Of a DNA stretch of 43,555 nucleotides, positions 14,085 through 24,866 are shown piece by piece. This stretch comes from Corynebacterium pilosum DSM 20521 = CIP 103422 (lineage in GTDB: Bacteria; Actinomycetota; Actinomycetes; Mycobacteriales; Mycobacteriaceae): the NCBI RefSeq assembly GCF_000373805.1, contig NZ_KB892448.1:1-43555 (forward strand). The letters are read 5' to 3'. The notes beneath the pieces were generated by a model, which saw only the letters and a list, made by a program, of their open reading frames with translations, ran no database searches and had not been told where the DNA came from. Both the position numbers and the translations under genes were made by a program. The stretch's first letter is position 1; every line of letters begins with the position of its first letter.

Positions 14085-16613
14085 TTATGCACGCATCTCC
14101 GCACCGAATCGCTGCTGCGCCAGCTCGGCTGCCTTCAAGCGCGCCTCCGAGGCCTCATCGTCGGTCAACGTACGATCGCCAGCGCGGAACAGCAGCTTGA
14201 AAGCAAGGGACTTCTTACCCGCGCCGAGTTTGTCACTGCGGAACACGTCGAAGAGTTCGACGGTCTCTAGCAACTCTCCGGCACCTTCCTCAACAGCCTG
14301 GCGCACTGCCTCCGAAGGCACGTCCTCATCCACGGTCAGCGCGATATCCTGGTGCAGCGCCGGGAAGCTCGACAGCACTGGTGCTGGGAACTTTTCCCGC
14401 AGCGGTAGCGCGGTCAGGTCGATCTCCATGGCACACAGACGGGGCGGAAGCTCGAGGGCCTCCAAGACCTGCGGGTGCAGCTCGCCGGCATAACCGACGA
14501 TCTCCCCATCCACCTTGAGCGCAGCGCAGCGACCTGGATGCCACGGCAAATACTCAGCGGATTCGATCTCCAGCTGCACACCTGCAGCACGGGCAACAAC
14601 CTGCGCGGACTCGATCGCGTCAGCCCAGGTGTAGGCACGCCCCTCGCCCCATGGGCCTGCGTAAACCTTGTCGCCCAAACCAACGGTGACGACGTGCAGT
14701 GGCTGCTCAGGCAGCGAGTTGATCAGCTCTTCAACCTCGGCATCGCTCGGACGCTGTGCAACATCCGGCATCGGCGAGGAGTCAGCACGCTGGAAAGCGA
14801 CCTGCTGCACGCCGTACAAAGTGACATCATGGCGGCCGCGCGCGACGTTACGCCCCACCGCCTCAAGCATCGATGGCAACAACGTCGTGCCCAGCACTGC
14901 ATAGTCATTGTCCAGCGGGTTCTGGACCTTGACGGCACTGCGTCGAGGATCGTCGTCGGCAAGCCCAAACTTGTCGAATACATCGTTCGCGATGAACGGA
15001 GTCGGCAGGATCTCTGCATAACCCGAGTACGCCAAGGCGTGCGTGACAGCCCGGCGTCGGCGCTGCTCCAGCGTCAGGCCGCGTCCGCCGCGCGGGGTCG
15101 GGAGGACAAGCGGAATATCATCCAAGCCCTCAAGACGCATGATCTCCTCGATCAAGTCCTCCGGCATGGTGAAATCGGTACGCCACGTCGGCGGGGTCAC
15201 CGAAAGGACCTCGTCATCACCCTCGCCACCAACGCTTGCGACGGTGCAGCCGACCTCTTCAAGGCGCTTAACGACGACGTCCCGGCCATACTCCACACCA
15301 ATCAACTCGGACGGGTGGCTAACACGCAGCTGAATCGGCTGTGCTTCCTGCACGGTGCCCTCGACCAAGGTGCGCCCTGGAGAAACGGTGCCGCCGGCGA
15401 TGCTCACCAGTAGAGCACATGCCATATCCAGGGCGACCTCCACAATCGCGGGATCCACGCCGCGTTCGAACCGGCGGGACGCCTCGGAGGTGAGTTTGTG
15501 GCGGCGCGACGTGCGTGCCACGGTGAGAGCATCCCACGTAGCGGACTCGAAGTAGACGTCCGTTGTGGTCTCAGAGATCTCCGAGGTGGTGCCGCCCATG
15601 ACACCGGCCATGGATTGAATTCCCTTGTCGTCGCAGATCACCACGTCTTCGTCGGAAAGCGTGCGCTCCACGTGGTCGAGGGTTTCGAACTTCTCCCCCG
15701 CTTTTGCGTTGCGAATATGCAGGTTGCCGGCAATCTGGCCAGCGTCGAAGGCGTGCATGGGCTGGCCCAGAAGCAGCATGATGTAGTTGGTTACATCGGT
15801 TGCCGCGTTGACGGGGCGCTGGCCGGACAGCATCAGTTCGCGCTGGAGCCAGAACGGAGACTCCGCAGCAGGATCAATGCCTTCGACCTTGCGCAGACCG
15901 AAGCGCTGGGTCTTGGTGGACTCGTCGGCGGTGATCTCAATCAGTTGCTCAGTCGGGGCCGGCACGGCTGACAGGTCGATACCAGCCACCGAAGGATCCT
16001 TGGCCAGATCCGCATAAGGCAGATCAAAAGCTGAGCTAATCTCGCGGGTCAGTCCGCGGGCAGAAAGTGCATAGCCACGGTCTGGGGTGACGTTGACATC
16101 GAACACGGTGTCGTCCAGCCCCAATGGGCCACGCGCGTCCTCGCCTGGGGCCCCATAATCGTCGGAAAGCGTGATGATGCCCGCGTTTTGCTTGTCCGTC
16201 ATGCCTAGCTCAGCTGCGGAGCAGATCATGCCATCGGAAATGTGGTCATACGTCTTGCGCGCAGAGATCTTGAATCCGCCAGGAAGCTCCGCACCCGGCA
16301 AGGCGACAACGACGAGGTCGCCCTCTTTGAAATTGCGGGCGCCACAGATGATGCCCTGCAGCTCGCCGGAGCCGTTCGCCTGGCCAACGTCAACCTGGCA
16401 GTAACGGATCGGCTTCTTGAACTCGGTGAGCTCCTCAATCTGCTGAACGCGGCCGAAAACGAGGTCCCCGGTGGTCTCTTCGATCGGCTCGTAGCCTTCG
16501 GTTTCGAAACCGACGCGGACAAAGCCGTGGTCAAGCACCTCAGGAGCAACTGACCAGTTGTCTGTGCCCGATGCACGCACCAAGCGGGTAATCCAATTCT
16601 GGGAAATAAGCAT
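14085..16613 (-). CDS. pheT: Phenylalanyl-tRNA synthetase beta subunit
   Basis: Beta chain of the (alpha-beta)2 PheRS. The 842-residue product shows an N-terminal tRNA-binding OB domain (about 40-155), B3/B4 editing domain (about 210-370), B5 domain (about 400-480), the catalytic-like core (about 490-690) and a C-terminal ferredoxin-fold anticodon-binding domain (about 745-842, LSSFPALHQDIALTVDEDVP). Its ATG is 12 bases after the pheS stop with GGGAGG upstream. The stop lies 54 bp before the argC start, so pheST read-through into the arginine genes is possible. Confidence 0.97.
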   Translation of the reverse strand: MLISQNWITRLVRASGTDNWSVAPEVLDHGFVRVGFETEGYEPIEETTGDLVFGRVQQIEELTEFKKPIRYCQVDVGQANGSGELQGIICGARNFKEGDLVVVALPGAELPGGFKISARKTYDHISDGMICSAAELGMTDKQNAGIITLSDDYGAPGEDARGPLGLDDTVFDVNVTPDRGYALSARGLTREISSAFDLPYADLAKDPSVAGIDLSAVPAPTEQLIEITADESTKTQRFGLRKVEGIDPAAESPFWLQRELMLSGQRPVNAATDVTNYIMLLLGQPMHAFDAGQIAGNLHIRNAKAGEKFETLDHVERTLSDEDVVICDDKGIQSMAGVMGGTTSEISETTTDVYFESATWDALTVARTSRRHKLTSEASRRFERGVDPAIVEVALDMACALLVSIAGGTVSPGRTLVEGTVQEAQPIQLRVSHPSELIGVEYGRDVVVKRLEEVGCTVASVGGEGDDEVLSVTPPTWRTDFTMPEDLIEEIMRLEGLDDIPLVLPTPRGGRGLTLEQRRRRAVTHALAYSGYAEILPTPFIANDVFDKFGLADDDPRRSAVKVQNPLDNDYAVLGTTLLPSMLEAVGRNVARGRHDVTLYGVQQVAFQRADSSPMPDVAQRPSDAEVEELINSLPEQPLHVVTVGLGDKVYAGPWGEGRAYTWADAIESAQVVARAAGVQLEIESAEYLPWHPGRCAALKVDGEIVGYAGELHPQVLEALELPPRLCAMEIDLTALPLREKFPAPVLSSFPALHQDIALTVDEDVPSEAVRQAVEEGAGELLETVELFDVFRSDKLGAGKKSLAFKLLFRAGDRTLTDDEASEARLKAAELAQQRFGAEMRA

Positions 16614-16625
16614 GAGTGTCCTCCC

Positions 16626-18601
<1,976 letters not shown>

Positions 18602-18609
18602 GGTGGATA

Positions 18610-18615
18610 AGTGTA
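18610..18615 (-). promoter_or_regulatory. -10 element of the TrmH-like gene (probable leaderless)
   Basis: TACACT on the minus strand ends eight bases before the ATG at 18601. It sits just after the rplT terminator; no Shine-Dalgarno sequence follows. Confidence 0.4.
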
Positions 18616-18629
18616 GTGCTACTGAAAGA

Positions 18630-18680
18630 CAAAACCACCCGTGCCCTCCCATGAAGTACATGGAAGAGTTCGGGTGGTCG
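18630..18680 (-). terminator. infC-rpmI-rplT operon terminator
   Basis: Outer stem ACCACCCG/CGGGTGGT (18671-18678 with 18634-18641), with an inner CCATGTACTTCATGG hairpin, followed on the minus strand by TTTTGTCTTT. Confidence 0.8.
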
Positions 18681-18713
18681 TCGTCAAGCAAGAAGCGTGC
18701 GCTTCCCGGAAGA

Positions 18714-19097
18714 CTAAGCAGCCTTTGGAGCGTTGACGTCCTCTGGCAGTGCAGCCTTTGCCGCCTCGCAGATTGCGGAGAATGCTGCGAAATCGTTGAC
18801 GGCCAGATCGGCAAGGATCTTGCGGTCAACGTCGATCTCGGCCAGCTTCAGGCCGTGGATCAGACGGTTGTAGGTGATGTCGTTCATGCGAGCTGCTGCG
18901 TTGATGCGCTGGATCCACAGCTTGCGGAACTCAGACTTGCGTGCGCGACGATCGCGGTACGCGTAGGTCATGGAGTGCAGCCACTGTTCCTTCGCCTTGC
19001 GGTACAGGCGGGAGCGCTGGCCGCGGTAGCCCTTAGCGGACTTCAGAATCGCGCGACGCTTCTTCTTGGCGTTAACTGAGCGCTTGACACGTGCCAC
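18714..19097 (-). CDS. rplT: 50S ribosomal protein L20
   Basis: Assembly-initiating protein of the large ribosomal subunit that binds 23S rRNA. The 127-residue product begins [15 protein letters not shown] and shows the family core [16 protein letters not shown] and [20 protein letters not shown]. It is the last gene of the infC operon, 57 bp downstream of rpmI, and is followed by a strong terminator. In several bacteria L20 represses its own operon by binding the leader; see the infC leader entry. Confidence 0.98.
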   Translation of the reverse strand: MARVKRSVNAKKKRRAILKSAKGYRGQRSRLYRKAKEQWLHSMTYAYRDRRARKSEFRKLWIQRINAAARMNDITYNRLIHGLKLAEIDVDRKILADLAVNDFAAFSAICEAAKAALPEDVNAPKAA

Positions 19098-19154
19098 AGT
19101 TGTACTTCCTAACTTCTAATTGAAACTTATTCGGATGGGGGCGATGCGCGACTA

Positions 19155-19349
19155 TTATGCGCGGCGCAGCAACTTCTTCATGCGTGGCACGTCGTTTGGA
19201 GAGACGTCGACGGCGTTCTTCAGCTGGCGAACGCGCTTGGAGGTCTTGTGCTCGTTCAAGTGCTTCTTACCAGCCTGGTAGCGACGCAGCTTGCCGGAAC
19301 CGGAAACCTTGATGCGCTTTGCGGTGCCCTTGTGGGTCTTCTGCTTCAT
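19155..19349 (-). CDS. rpmI: 50S ribosomal protein L35
   Basis: A 64-residue basic protein of the large subunit, beginning MKQKTHKGTAKRIKVSGSGKL, with the usual KKHLNEHKTSKRVRQL segment. It lies between infC and rplT, the standard order; the ATG at 19349 follows the infC stop by 30 bp. Confidence 0.98.
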   Translation of the reverse strand: MKQKTHKGTAKRIKVSGSGKLRRYQAGKKHLNEHKTSKRVRQLKNAVDVSPNDVPRMKKLLRRA

Positions 19350-19379
19350 GATTAAAACCCTTCAGAGGTTGAGAATGGT

Positions 19380-19904
19380 CTACTTCTTGCCCTTTTTGGA
19401 GGCTGGCCCAAGAACCATGGTCATGTTGCGGCCGTCCTGCTTCGGCCTGGACTCGATGTGCGCGATCTCGCCGACGTCTTCTGCAAGACGCTCGAGAAGG
19501 CGGAAACCAAGTTCAGGACGAGACTGCTCGCGTCCGCGGAACATGATGGTCACCTTGACCTTGTTACCCTTTTCCAGGAAGCGAACCACATTGTTCTTTT
19601 TGGTCTGGTAGTCGTGCTCATCGATCTTCGGGCGGAACTTCTGTTCCTTGACCACGGTTTGCTGCTGGTTCTTACGGGACTCGCGGGCCTTCTGTGCCTG
19701 CTCGTACTTGTACTTGCCGTAGTCCATGATCTTGGCCACAGGTGGCTTCGCGTTGGGTGCTACTTCCACTAGGTCAAGGTCAGCGTCGTAGGCAAGCTTG
19801 CGGGCGTCGTCGGTACGGACGATTCCTACCTGCTCGCCGGACGGGCCGACTAGACGGACTTCGGGGACGCGGATTCTGTCATTGATCCGAGCTTCAGCGC
19901 TGAT
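19380..19904 (-). CDS. infC: Translation initiation factor IF-3 (AUC start)
   Basis: IF-3 binds the 30S subunit and checks start codon and initiator tRNA. Family similarity begins well before the first ATG or GTG that would make a long frame: the upstream codons encode [20 protein letters not shown], the conserved IF-3 N-terminus. An in-frame TGA sits four codons before ATC, so initiation must be at ATC 19904 (or the adjacent CTC). GAGGAG lies five bases before the ATC. The full product is 174 residues, with the N-domain (1-80), linker, and C-domain with [20 protein letters not shown] rare start codon on infC is known to let IF-3 repress its own translation. Confidence 0.93.
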   Translation of the reverse strand: MSAEARINDRIRVPEVRLVGPSGEQVGIVRTDDARKLAYDADLDLVEVAPNAKPPVAKIMDYGKYKYEQAQKARESRKNQQQTVVKEQKFRPKIDEHDYQTKKNNVVRFLEKGNKVKVTIMFRGREQSRPELGFRLLERLAEDVGEIAHIESRPKQDGRNMTMVLGPASKKGKK

Positions 19905-20147
19905 GAGAACTCCTCAGTTAAAAGACGATATGATTCGCTACCAGTTCTCGCGCATGGAGCCACTACACACAAAACCCGCGCAGCATATTCGCTGTGCGGG
20001 AGTTCTTCCTCGTTCAGGATGGGATCGCTTTACGACGATTCCCCTACCGAACTTTGGACCCTTAACCAACCAAAGCGGCGGTATGGGGTGGGAGTAACTC
20101 CACTTGCGACCCTGGCACCTAGAATCAGGCGCTTCGGGCGGTAGTGC
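19905..20147 (-). ncRNA. infC operon leader RNA (candidate r-protein/IF-3 leader)
   Basis: About 240 nt between the predicted promoter and the infC start. On the minus strand it can form GTGGAG..CTCCCAC (20088-20103), CTTTGG..CCAAAG (20052-20075) and a strong terminator-like hairpin (19971-20000). There is no credible ORF. The arrangement fits an attenuating leader, but no known Rfam family was recognised by eye. Confidence 0.5.
19971..20000 (-). terminator. Terminator-like hairpin in the infC leader
   Basis: Ten-base-pair stem CCCGCACAGC/GCTGCGCGGG (one G-U pair) with a 6-nt loop, followed by TTTTG on the minus strand, 67 bases before the infC start codon. Either a transcription attenuator or the delayed terminator of the gene at 20222-21070. 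Confidence 0.65.
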
Positions 20148-20152
20148 GGTCA

Positions 20153-20182
20153 ACATTAGCAGAAGCCGCACCTGAAACTCAA
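20153..20182 (-). promoter_or_regulatory. Predicted infC operon promoter
   Basis: Minus strand: TTGAGT (20177-20182), 18-nt spacer, TAATGT (20153-20158). It lies upstream of the hairpin at 19971-20000, which is why that hairpin is considered an attenuator. Confidence 0.45.
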
Positions 20183-20221
20183 ATCACGCCACACCCGTGT
20201 TTCCCGACGCCTACCTTGCGG

Positions 20222-21070
20222 CTAGTCGCGCACCGGACGATCTTCCAAGAACACCTTCACGCCACGCGCTTGGCACTCATAGGAATTATCGCCAACGAGC
20301 GTGCACTTCGCCGAGGCCGGCCGCTGTCCCTCTTGCGTTGGAAGCGGTACCTCAATCGAGTTTTGCCCAGACCCAGAGTGCGGCGCCATCGCTACTGCGA
20401 CTTCTTCTGCGTTTCCGCACCCTCCGTTACCGGTGGTCGAGAACACCCGCCAGTTCACGTTCGCTGCGCATTGCAGAGCTCCTTCCGGGGCGCGTGAACT
20501 ATTCGCCTGGCCCCGCTGGTCCTGCGAAGGGCGCGGTTGTGGTGGTTGCGGCCGCCCAGGTTCAGGCTCGTTTGGCCGCACAGGTTCCACTCCTTGGCCT
20601 TCGTCGAAAGTCACCATTGTGGGTGCGGAACGCGTCTGCTCTGGCGCATTGGTGACGGGTTCTGGTTCCTCCGTCTCGGAGGCTTCCTCGTCGTCAGCTG
20701 GCGGCTGCTCTTCCTCCGTCGCCGGGTCTTGGGAGACCACAACTGTGCTCGTAGCTGTGCTTGCAGACGAGGCTTCGTCGGCATTGTCCTTCAACGCCGA
20801 GTACGCCCACACTCCGGCGCCAACAGCAACGATGGCCGCCAAAATCGCGCCAATGACTGTCCAGGGGCTGGTCTTGGTATTCCCGCTGGCTGGCTCCGAT
20901 TCCGTCGGTTCGTAGGGGACGAATTCGGGGCGTTCGTCGTCGAGTGCCGGATCTGCGGCGTCCGCATCGCCTAGGTTGACTTGGTCCACGTGTTGCGTAG
21001 GGGAATCCTCGTCCCAGAAATCGTCGTGCGGTTCCTCGTGGGGGCCTCCGCGTCGTTGATGTGATTCCAC
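20222..21070 (-). CDS. Single-pass membrane-anchored protein, unknown function
   Basis: Not recognised. The 282-residue product has an acidic N-terminal cytoplasmic region (about 1-68), one membrane helix (WTVIGAILAAIVAVGAGVWAY, about 70-90), a long Glu/Pro/Thr-rich external linker (about 100-190, including GRPQPPQPRPSQ) and a C-terminal domain (about 195-282). The C-terminal domain has four cysteines (LQCAANV, GGCGN, AKCTLV, YECQARG), which could form two disulfides outside the membrane. The layout resembles anchored cell-wall or regulator-of-envelope proteins of corynebacteria. ATG 21070 lies 13 bases after GAGGAAGGA. Its stop is followed by the infC promoter region. Confidence 0.75.
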   Translation of the reverse strand: MESHQRRGGPHEEPHDDFWDEDSPTQHVDQVNLGDADAADPALDDERPEFVPYEPTESEPASGNTKTSPWTVIGAILAAIVAVGAGVWAYSALKDNADEASSASTATSTVVVSQDPATEEEQPPADDEEASETEEPEPVTNAPEQTRSAPTMVTFDEGQGVEPVRPNEPEPGRPQPPQPRPSQDQRGQANSSRAPEGALQCAANVNWRVFSTTGNGGCGNAEEVAVAMAPHSGSGQNSIEVPLPTQEGQRPASAKCTLVGDNSYECQARGVKVFLEDRPVRD

Positions 21071-21168
21071 GGTAGAGGTTCCTTCCTCAGGTCATGCTTC
21101 CATGCAAGTTCACTTAACAATGATACTTACCGCCTGAAGCACCACCTCATGTTGTCCCTCCTATACGC

Positions 21169-24018
21169 CTAAAGCAGCTCGGCCAGGTAGCGCCCCGTGT
21201 ACGAGCCTTCGACCTTGGCGACATCCTCCGGGGTGCCCTCCGCAACAACGGTGCCACCACCGCTACCGCCTTCCGGCCCCATGTCGATCAGCCAATCGGC
21301 GCACTTGATCACGTCCAAGTTGTGCTCGATCACGATCACAGAATTGCCCTTATCGACGAGGCCTTGCAGGACCATCATCAGCTTCTGAATGTCCTCAAAG
21401 TGCAGACCGGTCGTCGGCTCATCGAGGATATAGATGGTGCGCCCATTGGAGCGCTTCTGCAGCTCGGCGGCCAGCTTGACGCGCTGCGCTTCACCACCGG
21501 ACAAGGTGGTAGCGGCTTGTCCCAGCCGGACATAGCCCAGCCCGACATCGACAAGTGTTGCCAAATACCGGTGAATCGAGGTGATCGGCTCAAAGAACTC
21601 GGTGGCCTCGGAGATCGGCATATCCAAGACCTCGGCAATATTCTTGCCTTTGTAGCGCACCTCGAGTGTTTCGCGGTTGAAGCGCGTTCCCTCGCACACT
21701 TCGCACGGCACGTAGACGTCCGGAAGGAAGTTCATCTCGATCTTGATTGTGCCGTCGCCCTGGCAGGCTTCACAGCGGCCACCCTTGACGTTGAAGGAGA
21801 AGCGGCCCGGCTTGTAGCCACGCACCTTGGACTCATGGGTCTCCGCAAACAAGTTACGGATCTTGTCGAACACACCGGTGTAGGTCGCCGGATTCGATCG
21901 TGGCGTTCGCCCGATCGGCGATTGGTCTACCTGCACCAACTTATCTAGGTGCTCGAGGCCATCAACCTTCTTCACCCGGCCCGGGACTTGTCGTGCCCGG
22001 TTGAGCTGGTTCTGCAGGGTCTTCGCCAAGATTTGGTTGACCAGGGTGGACTTACCGGAGCCCGACACACCGGTGACTGCCACCAGCACGCCCAGCGGAA
22101 TATCCACATCAATATTGTCCAGGTTATTTTCGCGCGCGCCGATGATGTGAAGCTGGCGGTCTTTGTCCACTTCACGACGAGTCTCTGGAACCTTGATCTC
22201 CTTGCGGCCAGCAAGGTAATCACCCGTGACCGAGTTCTTGGCCTTCAGAATGCCCTTAGGTGCCCCCTGGTAGACCACCTCGCCACCGTATTCGCCGGCT
22301 GCAGGCCCGATATCGATCAGCCAGTCCGCTTCACGAATGGTCTCTTCGTCGTGCTCAACGACGATGAGTGTGTTGCCGATGTCACGCAGCTTCTTCAGCG
22401 TCTCGATCAGTCGCTGGTTGTCGCGCTGGTGCAGACCGATCGATGGCTCATCCAGAACGTACATCACCCCGGCCAACCCGGAACCAATCTGAGTGGCCAG
22501 GCGGATGCGCTGCGCTTCACCGCCCGACAGCGTGCCGGCAGAGCGGTCCAGCGTGAGGTAGGTCAGACCGACGTCGATAAGAAAGTGCAGGCGCGCCTGC
22601 GTTTCCTTCAACACAGCACCCGCAATCATCTCCTCCCGGTACCCCAATACCAGGTTGTCCAGGAATTTTGAGGCCTCTTCGATAGACAGCGCCGTCAATC
22701 CAGCAATGGACTTCTCGTCGTGAGTCGTGGACTTCAGACGCACAGCAAGGATCTCAGGCTTCAGACGCGTGCCCTCGCAGGTAGGGCATGCAACCTCACG
22801 GGTATAGGCGAGGTAGCGTTCCTTCGCGGTCTCCGTCTCCGCGTAGTCGAGCTTGCGGCGCAAATAGCCCATCACTCCCTCGAACTCGGAGTTAAAGTTG
22901 CGCTGCCTGCCGAAGCGGTTCTTATAACGCACGTGCACTTTGACCTTGGAGCCTTCCAGCAGCGCCTTCTGTTCAGACTTTTTCAGCTTCGAGAACGGCG
23001 TCTGCGGGTCAAACTCAAGTTCCTTCGCCAGGCCTTCGATGAGCTTGACGAAATAGCGCTTGTTCGGGCTGGAATTCCAGGGTTGGAATGCATCCACCGC
23101 GGGCGCATCGGGGTCCGGGACGATGAGCTCAGCGTCCATCTCCGTCTTCGTTCCTAAGCCGTCGCAGGACGGGCAGGCACCAAAAGGCGCATTGAACGAA
23201 AAGGACCTGGGCTCATAGCTATCAATGTCCAAGGTGTGCCCGTTGGGGCACGCCATTTTCTCGGAGAAGATGGCGTAGCGATCGTCGGAGGCCTCAGGCT
23301 GGTCGACATAATCGATGACGACAAGTCCGTCCGCGAGCCGCAGCGCTGTTTCCACCGAGTCGGTCAGCCTCTGCTTCTGGCTTTCCTTGACCTGCAGGCG
23401 GTCGACAATGACATCGATGTAGTGCTTGTAGGACTTCTGCAGTGTCGGCGGCTCTGACAACTGATACATTTCCCCGTCGACCTTGACACGGGAGAAACCT
23501 TGAGCCGCCAGATCTTGGAAGAGATCCACGAACTCACCTTTACGATTGCGCACCACAGGCGCAAGCACCTGAAATTTGGTGCGCTCCTCCCCCTCCAAAA
23601 CCTGGTCGACGATCTGCTGCGGGGTCTGGCGCTCGATCATGGCATCGCAGACTGGGCAATGCGGGGTGCCGGCGCGCGCGTAAAGCAGGCGAAGGTAGTC
23701 ATACACTTCGGTAATCGTGCCCACCGTGGAGCGCGGGTTGCGGTTGGTAGACTTCTGGTCGATCGAGACCGCTGGCGACAAACCATCGATATAGTCCACG
23801 TCCGGCTTATCCATCTGACCGAGGAACATGCGCGCATAAGAGCTCAAAGACTCGACGTAGCGTCGCTGACCTTCCGCAAAAATAGTGTCAAAAGCCATGG
23901 AGGACTTTCCCGAGCCAGACAGGCCAGTGAAAACCACCATCTTATCGCGTGGCAGTTCAATATCGATGTCTTTGAGGTTGTGCTGGCGGGCGCCACGCAC
24001 GATCAGCTTGTCAGCCAT
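21169..24018 (-). CDS. uvrA: Excinuclease ABC subunit A
   Basis: Damage-recognition ATPase of nucleotide excision repair. From ATG 24018 ([18 protein letters not shown]) the product is 949 residues, the normal size. It has two ABC ATPase modules: Walker [10 protein letters not shown] near residue 32 and GVSGSGKST near residue 655. Two LSGGEAQR signatures and two zinc modules are present; the second is complete (CEACQGDG...CEVCEG). The open frame continues 58 codons upstream, but that part is not conserved. AAAGGGA precedes the ATG by 12 bases. A LexA-like box lies about 93 bp upstream. uvrB is in the same window at 29181. Confidence 0.97.
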   Translation of the reverse strand: MADKLIVRGARQHNLKDIDIELPRDKMVVFTGLSGSGKSSMAFDTIFAEGQRRYVESLSSYARMFLGQMDKPDVDYIDGLSPAVSIDQKSTNRNPRSTVGTITEVYDYLRLLYARAGTPHCPVCDAMIERQTPQQIVDQVLEGEERTKFQVLAPVVRNRKGEFVDLFQDLAAQGFSRVKVDGEMYQLSEPPTLQKSYKHYIDVIVDRLQVKESQKQRLTDSVETALRLADGLVVIDYVDQPEASDDRYAIFSEKMACPNGHTLDIDSYEPRSFSFNAPFGACPSCDGLGTKTEMDAELIVPDPDAPAVDAFQPWNSSPNKRYFVKLIEGLAKELEFDPQTPFSKLKKSEQKALLEGSKVKVHVRYKNRFGRQRNFNSEFEGVMGYLRRKLDYAETETAKERYLAYTREVACPTCEGTRLKPEILAVRLKSTTHDEKSIAGLTALSIEEASKFLDNLVLGYREEMIAGAVLKETQARLHFLIDVGLTYLTLDRSAGTLSGGEAQRIRLATQIGSGLAGVMYVLDEPSIGLHQRDNQRLIETLKKLRDIGNTLIVVEHDEETIREADWLIDIGPAAGEYGGEVVYQGAPKGILKAKNSVTGDYLAGRKEIKVPETRREVDKDRQLHIIGARENNLDNIDVDIPLGVLVAVTGVSGSGKSTLVNQILAKTLQNQLNRARQVPGRVKKVDGLEHLDKLVQVDQSPIGRTPRSNPATYTGVFDKIRNLFAETHESKVRGYKPGRFSFNVKGGRCEACQGDGTIKIEMNFLPDVYVPCEVCEGTRFNRETLEVRYKGKNIAEVLDMPISEATEFFEPITSIHRYLATLVDVGLGYVRLGQAATTLSGGEAQRVKLAAELQKRSNGRTIYILDEPTTGLHFEDIQKLMMVLQGLVDKGNSVIVIEHNLDVIKCADWLIDMGPEGGSGGGTVVAEGTPEDVAKVEGSYTGRYLAELL
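21349..21359 (+). repeat. 11-of-12 copy of the GCTTATCGACGA motif
   Basis: CCTTATCGACGA, differing from the 12-mer only in the first base, inside uvrA; the coding strand reads it as Val-Asp-Lys. Confidence 0.6.
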
Positions 24019-24110
24019 GTATTTACCGGTCCCTTTCTGCGACAGCCGGTCAACCTGCCTGAGCTTGATTGGGCTAATTTGGGCAGGGTTACTAGTCACA
24101 TTTAATGTCT

Positions 24111-24126
24111 TCGAACATACCAACGA
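24111..24126 (-). promoter_or_regulatory. LexA (SOS) box candidate before uvrA
   Basis: On the minus strand TCGTTGGTATGTTCGA. The right half TGTTCGA and the first TCG match the actinobacterial SOS box (TCGAACNNNNGTTCGA); the left half is degenerate. Position and neighbour (uvrA) support it. Confidence 0.4.
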
Positions 24127-24161
24127 CCACCTCAACAGCGCTAACCCGCTGAAAATTCCCG

Positions 24162-24167
24162 TAGAGT
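24162..24167 (+). promoter_or_regulatory. -10 element of the MBL-fold gene (probable leaderless)
   Basis: TAGAGT ends six bases before the ATG at 24174 and no ribosome-binding site is present. Confidence 0.45.
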
Positions 24168-24173
24168 TGTGGC

Positions 24174-24776
24174 ATGACTGACAAGCTTTCACTTCATCAC
24201 GTGTCCGTGGGCGACATGGACAACAACAGCTACCTGATTGCGTCGGGCGACAAAGGGTTGCTTATCGACGCGCCGACCAACGCTTCCGCCCTACTCACCA
24301 TGGCGGAGGACGCTGGCGTCACCATCACCGATGTGCTGACTACCCACCGTCACCATGATCACGTTGGGGCACTGGAAGAAGTCCTCCAGAAAACCGGGGC
24401 AACCCACTGGGCCTCTTTCCTGGACTCCCCTGCCCTGCCTGCACCGGTGGATCATGAGCTGGAGCAGGGCGACACACTTCAATTTGCCGATCTCGAGATT
24501 CCAGTGTTCATCTTGCGTGGGCACACCCCCGGCGGCGCATGCCTCGAGGTCGCAATCGACGAGCAGACTCACCTGTTCGTCGGCGATTCCATCTTCCCTG
24601 GAGGCCTAGGTAAGACGGCATCGGAAGGCGATTTCGTGCGTCTGTTCAATGACGCGAAGGAACGGGTCTTCGATGTGTACGACGACAGCGCGATTATTCA
24701 CCCTGGCCACGGAAAATCGACAACCGTGGGAGAGGAGCGTCCGCATCTCGACGAGTGGTGGAACCGCCGTTGGTAG
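24174..24776 (+). CDS. Metallo-beta-lactamase-fold hydrolase
   Basis: A 200-residue binuclear metal hydrolase of the glyoxalase II-like MBL group. The metal motif HxHxDH appears as HRHHDH (H58, H60, D62, H63). The other ligands are in [11 protein letters not shown] (His near 115), [12 protein letters not shown] (Asp near 137) and [10 protein letters not shown] (His near 179). Small stand-alone proteins of this type hydrolyse thioesters such as S-lactoylglutathione, or mycothiol conjugates in actinobacteria; the substrate here is unknown. It is divergent from uvrA, with the two starts about 155 bp apart, and appears leaderless. One near-copy of the 12-mer motif (24260-24271) encodes LLIDA. Confidence 0.88.
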   Translation: MTDKLSLHHVSVGDMDNNSYLIASGDKGLLIDAPTNASALLTMAEDAGVTITDVLTTHRHHDHVGALEEVLQKTGATHWASFLDSPALPAPVDHELEQGDTLQFADLEIPVFILRGHTPGGACLEVAIDEQTHLFVGDSIFPGGLGKTASEGDFVRLFNDAKERVFDVYDDSAIIHPGHGKSTTVGEERPHLDEWWNRRW

Positions 24777-24866
24777 GAAAATTTCTCGCACAGTAGACCG
24801 TTTTTTGTCTACAGTGGAGTACACAGACCGATAACTTTTAGTTTCTAAGTAAGGACTTGATCACAC

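Noticed and set aside
18602..18829. 76-codon extension of the TrmH-like gene
   Set aside because: It runs through the rplT terminator and into the rplT coding region.
19380..19769. GTG start for infC at 19769
   Set aside because: The conserved N-terminal domain is encoded upstream in the same frame and begins at an ATC with a good ribosome-binding site.
24019..24192. 58-codon extension of uvrA
   Set aside because: Contains no conserved UvrA sequence and runs over the LexA-like box and the opposing MBL start.
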